A stretch of DNA of 64,000 nt from [Phialemoniopsis] sp. UDSM-2020 (GCA_018873225.1 JAEILZ010000004.1:868001-932000); one strand, 5' to 3'; numbered from the stretch's first letter, positions 47,288-62,339 are shown. The notes: generated from the sequence alone by a model not told the origin. Numbers and translations are program-made.

Positions 47288-48130
47288 GGTGAATGGCGTT
47301 GCGTTGCGACGAGACACTCCAGAATACTGAAGGTGTCGCTGTCCAGACTGCAGTAGTTACACAACGGCAAGAAGGAAAAGGGATGTGGATTCTGTTAGCT
47401 AATGAGTGGTGAATGGACTGGGGAACAGTCTGGGGAGAGAGGGACCGGCAACATGCAGGCTCCAGGCCGTGGACATGCGCAGACATATAATTTTCTGTCC
47501 CGGGTCCCCGGTAAGATAGAACCCCTGGTGGCGAGCAATGGCTAGTCCCAGGGGAGTTGCGATAAGCGGTTTATGCAGGCCGGCAGGTCTCGCCGATATC
47601 ACTTGACAGTCAATGTTGCTCTCATGGCCAGGATGCACGCGGCTTTCACAACTCGAAATCACAAGACCGAGGCTAGACCAGGTTCCTTGGCGAGCCGATT
47701 CTTATCTTTGAAAGATGGTGTGCTTTGTGGGGTGCATTTCGGGTCGCGTGGTAATGTTTATCGAACTATTTGGATCTCAAAGGATGAACGTGTGTCATGG
47801 GAAATGGTGAGGACCCCGGGCTTTGGAGTGGCGGCGGTACTAGGCATGTATTGCCGAGCCGGACTGAGCAAGCAGTGCCGATGGCGAGACAGACCAACGC
47901 GATCGCGGCCTCCTCCGCTCCACACTATCTACCCTGTCACATGCGATGGTAGCCGCTGATAATGCCCCGAATTGGAATGATATCGGCCGATGATTTAGTA
48001 AGACGAAAGTCCTCGGTGGTGAAGATGATCCCGAGAAGCTCAAGCTGTGTGTTCGCGAAGAGTTTTGCTGAAGGGATTGATCTCATGTTCTAAGTCGCAA
48101 CCTGCAAGCAGTCAGGGACGAATCGCAGAT
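47288..48130. promoter_or_regulatory. divergent promoter of permease and hydantoinase, with GATA sites
   Basis: 843 bp shared by two divergent genes. GATAAG is at 47561-47566, and CTTATC (GATAAG on the minus strand) at 47701-47706; a TGATAAT occurs near 47958. In Pezizomycotina, GATA factors of the AreA/NIT2 type bind such sites in nitrogen-scavenging promoters. That this region responds to nitrogen is an inference. Confidence 0.5.
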
Positions 48131-51100
48131 ATGGCTACGGCACACAAGGTCTACCGCATCGGTGTCGATGTTGGCGGCACGAACACTGATTGCATTATCC
48201 TTGGTAGGAGCACTCCGTTCTCTTTGCTGATGTACCATTCAAGAGTGTCGATGTTGACCTTGCGAAACCTACAGACCCAACCAAGGCCAAAGAGGCGGAC
48301 CGCGGTATCCTCTGCTCCGTCAAGGCAAACACGAGCCCCGATGTGACCGGAGGCATCAAGGAGGCGATCGTCAAGGCGCTCGAGAGGACAAAGGTCGAGA
48401 GAGATGCTGTTGCTGCTGTCATGATTGGAACGACGGTACAGGAACACAAACAGACCCTGCTCTCGCTTAGGAGCCAGTCGTGCTGACCATGTTTGGACCT
48501 GGTGCAGCACTTCGTCAATGCAGTCGTCCAAGCCGACAATCGTAACCTCCGCAAGGTCGCCGTGCTGCGACTCTGCGGCCCTTACACCCGCGAAGTGCCT
48601 TCCTTTGTTGACTTCCCTCCCATCCTAGCGCATATCATGAACGGCCACACGGCGTACCTCGACGGTGGTCTGGAGAGTATGTTGTACCCAGTCGGCACAA
48701 AAGAGAGGGAGAGCAAGGATGACTGACTGAGAACGTCTAGTTGACGGTCGTGATATCACGCCGCTGAACGAGAAGCAGATTCGAGAGGAGTGCGCCGTGA
48801 TCCGCGCGAAGGGCCTGAACGACATCGTCATCTCAGGCGTCTTCTCGCCACTCGACACAACGGGCCGCCAGGAGGAAAAGGTCAAGAGGATTATTCTCAA
48901 GGAGATCCCCGACGCAGATGTCGTGCTTTCAAGAGATAGTATGTCGAAATGCCTTGCACCCACGAGGATGACTGAACTAACAACGAGCCAAGTTGGAAAT
49001 ATTGGGTACCTCGAGCGCGAGAACGCATCTATCCTCAACGCCTCAATCATCAAGTTTGCCCGCAAAACCATCAACGGCTTCGTGGCGGCCATGCGCTCGC
49101 TCGGTCTCTCCTCTTGCCCGCTGTTCATCACGCAGAACGACGGCACGCTCATCGACGCCGACACGGCCAAGAGGTGTCCCATCCGCACCTTCTCTAGCGG
49201 ACCGACCAACAGCATGGCCGGCGCTTCGTACCTGGCGGATCTGATCTCCGAGGCTCAGGGCAGGCAGGTCATCGTGGCTGACATTGGTGGTACTACTACC
49301 GATCTTTGCGCGCTGTAAGCTTTTCTGTTATGCATTGGTCTATGTACACCTTGTTAACAGCACGACGCGTAGGCTTCCGTCTGGCTTCGCCCGCCAAGCC
49401 GGTGCCTGGGTCGAAGTTGGCGGCGTGCGCTGCGCATTCCCTATGCCGGAAGTCCTCTGCCTCGGCCTAGGAGGCGGCACCAAGATCCTCGCGCAGAGTG
49501 ACGACACTGTGAAAGTCGGCCCAGAGTCGGTGGGCAACAAGCTACTCACCGAGGCGCTCATCTTCGGCGGCCAGACACTGACCACATCCGACATCGCCGT
49601 CGTCGAGGGCGCCGTCGACATGGGCGACAAGTCCAAGGTGGACCACCTCAGGGGTTCAAGGCTGGTGCAGAACGCGCGAGCCGAGATCACGAGGATCTTG
49701 GAGCGCGGCGTGGACAGCATGAAGCTTTCTGCCGATGATGCGGTGCTGGTGCTGGTCGGCGGTGGTAGCGTTGTGCAGATGGATGACCTAAAGGGGGTCG
49801 CCAAGATCATCCGGCCACCGTGTGTCTTCTCCCGCTGTGTCCATACGAGATGCAAATGATACTAATTTGTTTTACGACTGTGTAGCCACTACGACTGCGC
49901 CAATGCCGTGGGTGCCGCCATTGCCAAAGTGTCGGGTCTCGTCGACACGATCGAGGTTTTGGAAGGTCGAGACGAGCACGAAGTTGTCGAGGCCGTGAAG
50001 CAAAAGGCAATAGATTCCGCCGTTGAGGCCGGCGCGGACAGGAGTACCGTGGATATAGTCTCGCTCGAGAGTCTTCCTCTAGAGTACAGTGCCGTCAAGG
50101 CGACGCGGTTGATCATCAAGGCAGTAAGTCAACATCTCAGTCACCAAACGCCTAACCTAGTAGCACGGATGTTGACACCCACGACAGGCAGGCATGCTAA
50201 GTGCCGACGCCCTCTTCGCCGCGCCATCTGCCGAAGAGGCTAGGAAAACTGTTCACGAGGCGGACACCAACGGCGTCAAGGAGGTCGAGGTCCTCGAGAA
50301 GAACGCCAAGGCATTCGAGACCAGCCCCTCGGCGTCGATAAGGATTGCCGACTACCGGCCCGAGGTCACGACGGAGGGCGTCTGGCTGGTGTCCGAGATT
50401 GACTGCGAGTTCTTGGCCACGGGTTGCAGTGTGCTGGCCTGTGGCGGCGGCGGACCAGGTTATCAGTGCTATCTCGCGGCGCGGGCAGCGCTGCGTCGGG
50501 GCGAGAAGATGAGGGTTGTCGACGTCAGCAACCTCCCAGACGACACGCTTGTCTTTGGTACCAGCACATATGGGTAATTACCTCTTGTCCTTTTGTTCTG
50601 GATACTTCGCAATGCTAACGTAAACTATAGTGCTCCAGCTGTTTGTGCGGAAAGGCTGCCCAGTGGCACCGAAGCCATCGATGCCATCACTGGTCTGCTT
50701 CCTTACTTTGGCGGCAACAAGCCTGGGGCTTTGATCGCTGTAAGTGCTATTCTTCCCAGAATATGATTTTACCTTGCACCGTTCTAGACACTGAGTTCCA
50801 ACTCTACAGGATGAGATCGGCGGTATGAACGGCATTCGCCCGTTCCTCACCTCAACCCACTGGGACGTCGACACCATCGATGGCGACTTCATGGGCAGGG
50901 CGTACCCCCGAATCTACCACTCCACCACTTTCGGTAAGTCCAAAGACAAGCTCAACTGCCGAATGAATGTTCTAACCCAAGCCTCATCGCAGTAAACGGT
51001 TGCTCCATCACGCCCTGCGCCCAAGCCGACGGCATGGGCAACGTCGTCGCCGTGACCAAGTGCGCGGACCCTGTACGCGTCGAGAAGCTGCAGCGCAAGG

Positions 51101-51889
51101 CCGCCCTCGAGCTAGGTCTGCTCAGCCAGATGGCCGCGTCGGGCCTCACCGCGCGCGAGATCAAGGACTACGCCGTCCTAGGCTCGACCTCGCTCGCCTG
51201 GTACATCGGCCGAGCCATTTACCAGGCGCGGCAAGAGAAGACGAGCATTGTCGACGCCATTGTAAGCCGATCCCCGAAGCCCCTTCCACTCCAGTAAAAA
51301 AAAAAGGCTGACCACCACGATCGAATAGCTCCGCGCCAACCCCTGCGGCCGCCTGCTCTACAGCGGCAAGATTGTCGAGGTGCGCCGCTTCGTCTCGGAC
51401 GGTGGATACACGGAAGGCACAGTACGCCTGCGCGCTGTCGGCGCCGAGGATACCGAGGTCGGCGAGACGGTATGCCGGGAGGAGCGCGACATGGTCCTGC
51501 CGTTCCAGAACGAGTACCTGTACGCGGCGTTGCAGAGCGGCGAGCCCGGCAAAGAGCAAGAAGAGATCGTGGCGACGGTGCCGGACCTCATCAGCCTCAT
51601 CGGACAAGACGGCTATGCGCTCGGCACGCAGGACATCAAATATGGCCTGCGGGTCAATGTGATGGGTTTCGTTGGACACCCGCACTGGTGAGTTTGTTCT
51701 TCAATGATCCCGCATCTGTTCCCGGTCGGGTGTCTGACGCTGACTGATTCGTCGTATAGGTACACCGAGAGGGGACTCGAATTGGGCGGACCCAAGGACT
51801 TTGGATACCCTGACATGAAGAACGTCTCCGTGGCGCCGTCCTACTATGACCCTCCGAGGGTGACGAAGGTTTTCAGGCCAAAGAAGTAA
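48131..51889 (+). CDS. fused hydantoinase A / DUF917 protein
   Basis: Thirteen exons give 994 aa: 48131-48203, 48275-48435, 48508-48676, 48741-48938, 48993-49314, 49373-49819, 49886-50123, 50188-50573, 50631-50739, 50810-50933, 50993-51261, 51329-51687 and 51760-51889. All phases close. The N-terminus has the ASKHA-type nucleotide loop IGVDVGGTNTD, characteristic of hydantoinase/oxoprolinase A. The second nucleotide motif VADIGGTTTDL follows near residue 304, then the LGLGGGTKI and LVGGGSV turns. From about residue 600 a second domain begins (CEFLATGCSVLACGGGGPGY), matching DUF917, which in bacteria often sits beside hydantoinase genes. Family members open cyclic amide rings with ATP. No hydantoinase B partner is found in the window. 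The substrate is unknown; the divergent permease is the likely importer. Confidence 0.9.
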
Positions 51890-52068
51890 ACCATGTTCGA
51901 TCCAAGAAATAAAAGCATAGAGTGGAATAATACAAAATAGAAACTACATTTAAATCAAAACCTTGAAGTCGGGTAAAGTCAAGAACGATCATCTTGTAAG
52001 TCCAGATTGTTCTATATGCTCTCTATTGGTATGCTATATGCTTTTCGCCCCTTTCGACACCCCCTACC

Positions 52069-54592
<2,524 letters not shown>

Positions 54593-57029
54593 CTAACCTA
54601 AAATGATGTCCACTGGCTCCTTCTCCCTGTACATCTCCCATGCGTCTTGAAGCACAAAACCAGAGCCTTTTCTATAGGCGATCCCGCCCTTCCACTCAAC
54701 CCAGAGAACAAAAATGCAGTCCGCGGCCTCTTTCTTCGTATAATCAACTTCGTCAGATGGTCTCTCTTCGATGAAAGGTATTTCCGTCGCTGTGAATTCT
54801 CGAGCTCCTTCACTCCGACCTCTGTTAGCGACCCTCGGCACTCTCCACTTCTTGCTCACTCCCACATATCCTCTGACTACTGCTATGAGCTGGACCTCGC
54901 GCGACTCCTTGCTTTGGCCTTTTTCGAATCGATGCCTGTCATTGCGGCACGGGACATCCAAATTTCCGACCAGCTGACCTGCCCCGTTCTTCAGACAGAT
55001 CCTGTTATGAAGTCTTTGACCCATCCAGTAGAACGGGTTGCCGAGTTCCGCTACGTCGCCGTACAATGTAATGTGGCTAGTTGTGCATTTCAGATATTGC
55101 GTATGCTTCTGCTTCCTTGTTGTCGTCTCTTTAGCACGTATGGGCACTGGGAAAAGATACTTAGGGGAAGATGTGCGGTCATCTGATTCATGCGTATAAA
55201 GGTATTGAGGAAGATCCTTCCATTGCCAGGATTGGGTCAAAGACGGTACTGCTGTGGCAGTCTCGACTCGTGTCCAGCCGTTCTGCTGCTCTGCATTGTC
55301 TGCTTCGGCTAGTCGCTTATATACGAACCAACTCGACTCGATCCTCTCAACAGGTGCTCCTAGAATTGTTGCAATGTGCCATTCAGTCATAGGCTCAAGG
55401 AACCCTTGAGTGGCTGACTCGAAAGCAAATTCGAGATTCTCTGGGAAGTTGACACTTCCATGCCACCCTACCCAAGACCAGCTCGGCAAACAGTCCTGCG
55501 AAGGGTCTCCACAGAAGGCTTTCGATGGGAGACGTCTCTTCACCCCCCAGACAGATGTCCAGAGAAGGCAAATATCAAAGAAGAATTTCGGTAGGCCCAA
55601 GAAAAAACCACCAGGCCAAGTCTTCTCCATAATTGCTTCGATGCCACTGAAAGCTCGGAGCACATCTTCTGGGAATGTTAACTCTTTCGCATTGAATTCG
55701 TCTAGAACTTCGGAGAGATGAGACGGATCGGGTATACATGTGCGTAGCCACTCCGTGGTGCGTCCACGATCCTCGAGGTCGTCATGGGAGTCAACATCCG
55801 GATTGTAGAGAAGGTTTTCGTCCCATTGAACACAGGAGCAGTGCCAATGCACGAATCCGTTTTGGAAGATGAGCCGTCTTTTGGCAAACATGAATTCTTG
55901 AAAGGTCCACCCGCGCGAGTAATAACCTCCGGGGTTCATGTTGTCCGTCATGGTACGAAAAATGAAATTGTTAGGGACAAAGAGGAGACAGTCTCCATTC
56001 CCAATTCTGTTCAGTATTTGCGTCACGACTCTGGGCTCCGAGACATCGGGAATACCTCGCAGGCCATATTCGGCGTCTTTGCCGTCAGCAGCGACAATAG
56101 TGAAGTAAGAATTGAAGAATATAGCATGCATGTGCTTCAGATGTCTCTCTAGCGACTCAAGGTCGTCTTGCACTATGCAGAGACTGTCGACCCAGAGAAA
56201 CCGGCAGTCAAACAGGCCAACGACGCGCATGGCATGCCTGATAGTCTTGGGAATTTGAACACCAAATCTCGACGATCTGAGAGCTTCAGGCTGTTGTAGC
56301 AGTCCCAAAGTTGCCCTTGTATTCCGCAGTTGTTGTGTCCGTCCCCATGTGTAGGACAGTGTGATATATGGTTCGGTGTCGTGGCTATATGACACCAATT
56401 TCCCTTCATGGACGTCTTAGCCATTCGGGTCGCCAAAGCTCAACGCGCTTTGCCCACAATGGCTCACTGCAATTGCGTCCATGATCTTCGGCGCAGACAA
56501 GTGACCATTTCCTAGCGAGAGCCAAATCGACAAACTCTGGGTCCTTAATCACGGCTCTTCCCGGGTGATTGGGAACGTCTTGGCGGAAGACAAGCTCCCA
56601 ATGACATCCTTGGAAGTAGCGGGGTCCCTCTTCAAGCAACGAAGCGCATTCGAGATCTAGATTGACCTCTGTCCCCCAATTTGATGCCCAAGCTTTAAGC
56701 GCCATTTCTCGAGTGTGCGTCCCGATTGGCGTCTCTCCCAGATATGTCTCCACAAGCGCTTTTATGAAGGCGACGTGGGGACATTCGCCGGTGAGGATAT
56801 CCGAGACCGTGCCCAAGTCTACTCCGTGATGCTCATCAACTGGTATATAAAAGATTTTGGTGAGTTCAGTGCAGAAGGAACAATCCAGTTTCTCATCGCC
56901 GCAGCTCGAAGCAGACAACGTGCTCCCATCTCCATAACCTGTGGAGGGAAATGCCACGTCGTCATCTACCGTGATGACCTGGCGTTCTCTTTCACGTTTG
57001 TCCGGGTCATGGATCCGAGAGCTTGTCAT
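54593..57029 (-). CDS. HET-domain protein (heterokaryon incompatibility type)
   Basis: On the minus strand, 57029-56468 and 56415-54593 give 794 aa if a 52-bp intron with donor GTGAGC is removed. The HET domain starts at YITLSYTWG and continues with IPKTIRHAMRVVGLF, FLWVDSLCIVQDDLES and YFTIVAADG, the classic order. The first ~185 aa contain a Cys pair (CSFC) and a WSLVCAEDHGRNC segment, as in many HET proteins. The region after the HET domain is long and divergent (GYYSRGWTFQEFMFAKR is recognisable). HET proteins trigger cell death on non-self fusion or act in related signalling. The junction near 56415-56468 is uncertain: the alternative is a single-base frameshift near 56416. Confidence 0.82.
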
Positions 57030-57469
57030 TCTGCGTCGTTCTCAAAGAAAAGGAGGCTTCAAGGGACGATGAGGTTCCTGGAAAATATCGGGTTGGCTGA
57101 AAGCTGAAAGGGCTGAGATGACATTGGCTACCTCTAATGGCGGCGTACTGTCTGATGGTCAGGTGAGTGGCTAAGACATCTAAAGATGATTGGTCGATGC
57201 ATCTGCTTTCTTTTTTCTTACAGCCAGTGGAGGCTTGGCAGGGGGCTGGGAACAAATTGTTCATACCTGTCGCAGTCCAAGACATGATAATTAATTCATG
57301 CATTAGCTGCTCCACACGGACACGCAATGCTCACTTCTGCATATGTCTATTTATTGTGCTATGACCCTTGGGGATGAACGAAGATGCTCAACTCACCTTG
57401 AAACCTCTTTCTAAAACCAATTGTTACTTCCAGAGGACTGGTCGGGAGTTCCAATATGATGTCACTCGA
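57030..57469. other. intergenic, no gene seen
   Basis: Promoter of the HET gene and 3' flank of the MFS gene; nothing recognised. Confidence 0.5.
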
Positions 57470-59388
57470 CTATCGTAGATGTCGGATACTCTCCTTAGGT
57501 TGTTGGTGGGGGGAACAACTGCTATTTTGCTTCTTCTCAGCAGTTCCACCCTCAGCCTCCTTTGTCTTAGCCCACGGCGCCGCAACACTCTTCCACTCCA
57601 GAGCGCACGCGCCAGGCATGCAAACACATGCTAACGCCAAGGCGATATAAAACACCGTTCTCAAAGACTCGTTGTATGCCACAAGTGCTGGACCTCGCAG
57701 GTCTGCGGGTAGCGCATCAAGCAGTGTTGTAGCGCCGCTAGAAAACACGGCTGACGCCTCGATTGTTCCACCCGTGATTTTGGAGAGACGTTCAACGAGC
57801 TGGTTGATCAAAACATTTTCGCCGACGGAGATGAATACTGACGACATCAGGAGACCTCCAAAAAGCGCCACGGCAAACCCGATAGGGGCGTCCTTCTTTG
57901 GCAATACGGCTTGGATAGCAAGGTTCGGCACCTGGTAGATGAAGCCTGTGCCGATACCGTTGACGATTTGATATCCTATCCATTTCGACGCCGGCGAGTC
58001 GACTGCCCACGTCGATATGAGACCAGCCCCTACAGACGACAAGATCGCTCCTAGGATCGCAGTAGGGACGTAATAGCCGGTCTTTGTCGTGACAATGCCG
58101 CCCAGTACAAGACCAACGATTGATGATGCCATGAGAGGGATTGTATGGATACCAGAGTCCGATGCCGAGACATGTGTGATAGCCTGAAACCAGTTTGGGA
58201 TGAAGTAGACTGTTCACACCATCAGCTCCGACTTTTGGCCGGCGATAGACACATAGATACAGGACTTACTTAGGAGGAAATTAGAGCCGCTAAAAAAAAA
58301 AACAGAGAAAATGCTGCAACCATGGTACGGTTCTTGAAAAGCCTTGGCGGCACGGTTGCTGTCTCTGGGTAAAAAATCTGTTCCAAGACGAAGCTGACGA
58401 GGCAGATTATTCCAACAACGAGCAAAGTGATTATTCGCCCACTGCTCCACTAGGAAGTTTCAGCTTGACTTCGATGACTTGGAGGGATTAGGCTACTAAC
58501 TCGGTACTGCTGTCCTCCCCACTGGAGTGCCAGTAGGATGCATATGGCACCCGCTGCCACTAGTACTGCACCAGGCAAGTCTAGCTGACGCAGTTTCCAT
58601 TTCAGAGGCTTATCGTGTAAGTCCTTTGTCGCGGGAATGTTGAGGAACAAGAGAATCGCGGCGATAGCCATGCCACCGATCGGCAAGTTGATGTAGAAAC
58701 ACCATCTCCATGTGACATGCGTAGTGAAGGCGCCTCCTATCAGAGGCCCGCCAATCTGAGCAACAACTTGCATCGAGCCCATTGCTGCGAAAAGCTTAGG
58801 TTTGTGGTGCAGTGGCACAATGTGGTTCATTGATGTCATCTGAAGCATGAAGATCAGCATAGTCTCGATGAAGAGCCTAGAAAGTTCAACTTACTGCACC
58901 AGCGAATATCCCTGCAGCACCGATCCCAGCGATTGCTCTGCCAATAATGAATGTGATCGAGCTCGGGGCTGCAGCGCAAATAGCTGACGCAACCTCGAAT
59001 GTGAGGACGCTCAGGGAGAGCGTGTACTTGACGGAAAACATGGTGAAGACTTTGCCAAACAGCAGCTGCAGAGCGCAACATGACAGCATATATGCGCTTC
59101 CGTACCAGCCAAAGTCATTGAGCGAGTTGAACTCATTGGTGATTTCCGGGATGGCCTAATGAATGTTAGTGAGCCCATACCTGGTCTTGATCGCTCTAGT
59201 TACCCACTACGTACCGTTGAGACGATGGTTCGGTCAAGCGCCACGAGAAACAAGCTCATGAGAATGCCAGTCGCCAAAAATCGAACGACCCATCCTGGCT
59301 GCGTTTCGCTGATGGCCTTCGACTCTTCTTCATGATCATTGATGGCAGAGTTGTCAACAGTAACAGGTGCACTTCGAGTGTCAGTCAT
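57470..59388 (-). CDS. MFS transporter, 14-TM drug:H+ antiporter type, with frameshift
   Basis: Five exons on the minus strand: 59388-59215, 59155-58895, 58863-58501, 58449-58270 and 58209-57470; about 572 aa after frame correction. The acceptor of exon 3 is less certain. Landmarks are [16 protein letters not shown] (motif D1-like), [32 protein letters not shown], the C-type segment [45 protein letters not shown], and [10 protein letters not shown] run of 11 T (58302-58292) in exon 4 breaks the frame: upstream reads MVAAFSLF, downstream SGSNFLLIYFIPNW, one base short or two too many. The rest is intact, so this is a recent mutation or a homopolymer reading error. Family members export toxins or drugs from the plasma membrane. 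A Zn2Cys6 gene diverges from it. Confidence 0.8.
58292..58302. repeat. homopolymer A11/T11 that breaks the MFS frame
   Basis: Eleven A on the plus strand (T on the coding strand) inside a transmembrane helix of the MFS gene. Twelve, or nine, would restore the frame. Confidence 0.85.
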
Positions 59389-60004
59389 GTTGTCTAGAGA
59401 TATTGTAACAGATTTGGCTCACCAATACGTCTCAAGTCAAGTTTGAAGGACTGTGAAGGACTGTCGAGACTTTATAAGAAGAAACTCTGGTAGTTATCCC
59501 GTCTGTAGGCCGCGGCAGTTCAACTGAGAGTGTTGCTGCAGCGAAGCTCGGACTTTCGAAGGCCCGTCTTGCCTCTCTCAACATTTTTCTATGATAGTAG
59601 CTCGTATCACATTTAATTCTCTCTACCCTCAATGAGAACCTGCAGACTGGACACTGGATGTCAGATCTGTCCAGCCGTCAGTCGGACTTGGACGGGGAGG
59701 TCAATGATGGTGGTGTGGGCCTCGAAATGACTGGTTCTTCCAGAGTTAAACTGGGGCATTTTCGCATGTTAGAAAAGCGCGAAGCATCCGTCGCACTGAC
59801 TCGCACTTTAGATTGGCGCGAAATCCCACTGTGCTTCGCTTCATTGAAATGGCCGCGATAGCCAACATGCCTTTCTATCGACCTTCCAGCTCGCTCATTG
59901 TTCATCTCAGTTCGATCACTCATTCATCATCAGGTAGCTTCTCTACTGTCTTTCTGATACAAGCTTGCCTCTCCACATACACCGCAAGTTGAAAACAGCG
60001 AGCC
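59389..60004. promoter_or_regulatory. divergent promoter between MFS transporter and Zn2Cys6 regulator
   Basis: 616 bp shared by two divergent genes. TTATAA at about 59472 lies some 85 bp before the MFS ATG, and CCGCGG at 59510-59515 is a palindromic CGG/CCG pair of the kind Zn2Cys6 proteins can contact. Binding is inferred only. Confidence 0.4.
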
Positions 60005-62339
60005 ATGTCTTCAGGAGAGCCCGAGCAAGCCAACAAGCCCGCAAGGGTCCTGGCATGTGCTCTGTGCAAACAACGCCGCGTCAAGTGCAGTCGAACATTT
60101 CCCTGCACGAATTGCGCTCGTGCAGGGGTGTCTTGTCTGCCGCCGACGGCTCACCCGCGCCGTCGCAGATTTGCTGAGCGCGAGCTGCTGGATCGGCTTC
60201 ACCACTACGAAAGCTTGCTCCGACATAATAACATTACCTTCGAGCCTTTGCACGGCGAGCACTCTCTCTCTACTCATGATGCATCTGGTCACTCGCGTCG
60301 CGATCAAGATACTCATTCCGTCTCCAAGGACAAATCGGTCGAAGAGACGCCCAAGAGCAATCACACAGAACGAATGTAAGTCGTCAAGTTGGTCCCTGTC
60401 GTGTTACTTTTCAAATATGATGTATCCTCGCGAAGTGATGTCTGGCAGACGATAAAACGAGCTGTAAGTGCCATGTCCTATCTCCATCATGCCAACTTGA
60501 ACTGATCCCCGCGTGCAGGCGCTGGAGAGAGAAGACGAAGTCGACAGCGACAGCGATGGAAGTAGCTTCGAAAATGTTGACCAAAACATCAAAGAAGCAG
60601 TGCTAGCCAACGACCATCTTCTTTTCGGCGCGCCATGCCCCGAGTTCAACTTGACCGCTGCGCATCCAGACCACAGGCAGATCTTCCGGCTATGGCAGAT
60701 CTACCTAGACAACGTCAACCCTCTCCTCAAAGTCACGCATACACCCACGCTGCAAGCATTAATCATCGAGGCCACTGGACACCTGGAGAACATCGATTCC
60801 TCACTGGAAGCATTGATGTTCAGCATTTACTGCGTTGCCATTCTGAGTCTGGACGACGATGAGTGCCGAGCGTCCTTTCAGCTGCCACGGGAAATCCTGC
60901 TGGCAAGCTATCAAGTGGCTTGTAAACAGGCTCTGCTGAAGTGTGCTCCCTGGCGATCTAGCAATCGCGATTCTCTGACGGCTCTGTTGCTCTATCTAGT
61001 ATGCTTCCCACCTGTGCATCGTACAGAAGTTATCCTCAACTAACACACCGATCCTTTGCAGCTTTCCATTAGCAACCAAGTCGACCCGAGGTCGCTGTCA
61101 TCCATGCTGGCTGTCGCGATGCACATAGCGAAGCGGATGGGCATACCCTATGAATCCAGCTACGACTCTCCCAGTGTCAGTATCTTGGAAGCTGAGATGC
61201 GACGGAGGCTGTGGTGGGCCTTGGTGCTCTTCGACCACCGCATTTTCGAAATCACTGGGCAGGACAAATCGACTTCGCTGTCCCCGAGCTGGACTTGCCG
61301 GCTGCCCTTGAACGTCAATGATTTCGAGTTACAGCCAACGATGAAAACGACCCCCGTCGCATCCGACAAGCCTACCACCGAAGCCATCTTCGCCGTCGTG
61401 CGGGCCGAGCTAGCTGACTTTGTCCGCCACAGCGTCTCTCATCTCGAAATCATCGGCGGTAAACCTACTTCGGATATGGTCTCTCGGGCCAGCGGCGCAG
61501 GGGGCGAACCCCAGGCCTTGGAAACGATGTTGCATGACAAACATCTCAAGTTCTGCAACGAAGAGACTCCCTTGCACTTCATGGCCATCTGGACGACACG
61601 AAGCGTGCTAGCAAGAAGCCGCCTCACCGAGCACTTTTTGAAGTGTGCGGGTCCGCCCTCGGAGCGTCCGAACGATGCGCAGCACAGCGTCGCCCTCGTC
61701 TACGCGCTCACCATGCTCGAGTGCGACACGCAGCTGCGGACCTCGCCTCTGACCAAGGGCTTCCTCTGGCTCACCGAGTCGTGCTATTCGCCGGTATTTG
61801 CCTACTTCTACATCCTTAACACTCTCGCCAAGCGTCCGGGCGACGAACACGCGGGCCAGGCGTGGGACGCCATGTGCGCCAACTACGAGGTCTTGATCAA
61901 CGGCCCGAAGCACCACCGCACGCGCCTCATGTTCGCTCTCAAGCTATCGCGCCCCACGATCCAGGCCTGGGAGGCCCGCGAGGCCTTTTTGAAGCAACAG
62001 GGTAGCTCGTGCGGTCCCGAGCCTCGCCTTGTGCTCGATGCACAGGCCAAGGCTGCGCAGATGAGCGCCGGCCGCTCGGCGCAGGGTGCTAGTCCGGCAG
62101 ATCAGTCGTTCAGCTTGACCCCTAGTCTCGGGTTCGGCTCGAGTGGCAGCAGCGCCATGTCTCCCATGTTTCCCGTGTTCCCTTCGCCAATGGACGTTAG
62201 CATCGACCAGCTCCGTGGCACTGTCGGACCGGGCTTTGGGCTTGCGGTACCTGCGGGCTTTCCACTGGACATGGCAAGCCAGGGTGCCACAGATTTCGAT
62301 ATGCCGCTCTGGACTGGCGATGGGTTCAAATGGATGTAA
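60005..62339 (+). CDS. Zn2Cys6 transcription factor with fungal-specific regulatory domain
   Basis: Four exons, 60005-60375, 60436-60463, 60519-60998 and 61062-62339, give 718 aa. Exon 2 is only 28 nt, but it closes the frame (IDVWQTIKRA then ALERED). Zinc-cluster cysteines are at 18, 21, 28, 34, 37 and 44 with the basic KQRRVK. A short coiled-coil-like linker (RELLDRLHHYESLL) follows. The regulatory domain contains LWQIYLDNVNPLLKVTHTPTL, MHIAKRMGIPYES and RRRLWWALVLFDHRIFEITGQD, the core of the fungal-specific domain. The C-terminus is Gly/Ser/Pro-rich. It is divergent from the MFS transporter, a common arrangement for a local activator of an efflux pump. Confidence 0.9.

Noticed and set aside
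48204..48274. Reading straight on after exon 1 of the hydantoinase gene, or using acceptor 48243
   Set aside because: Both give a wrong frame. Using acceptor 48274 restores IILDPTKAKEADRGI, which fits the family.
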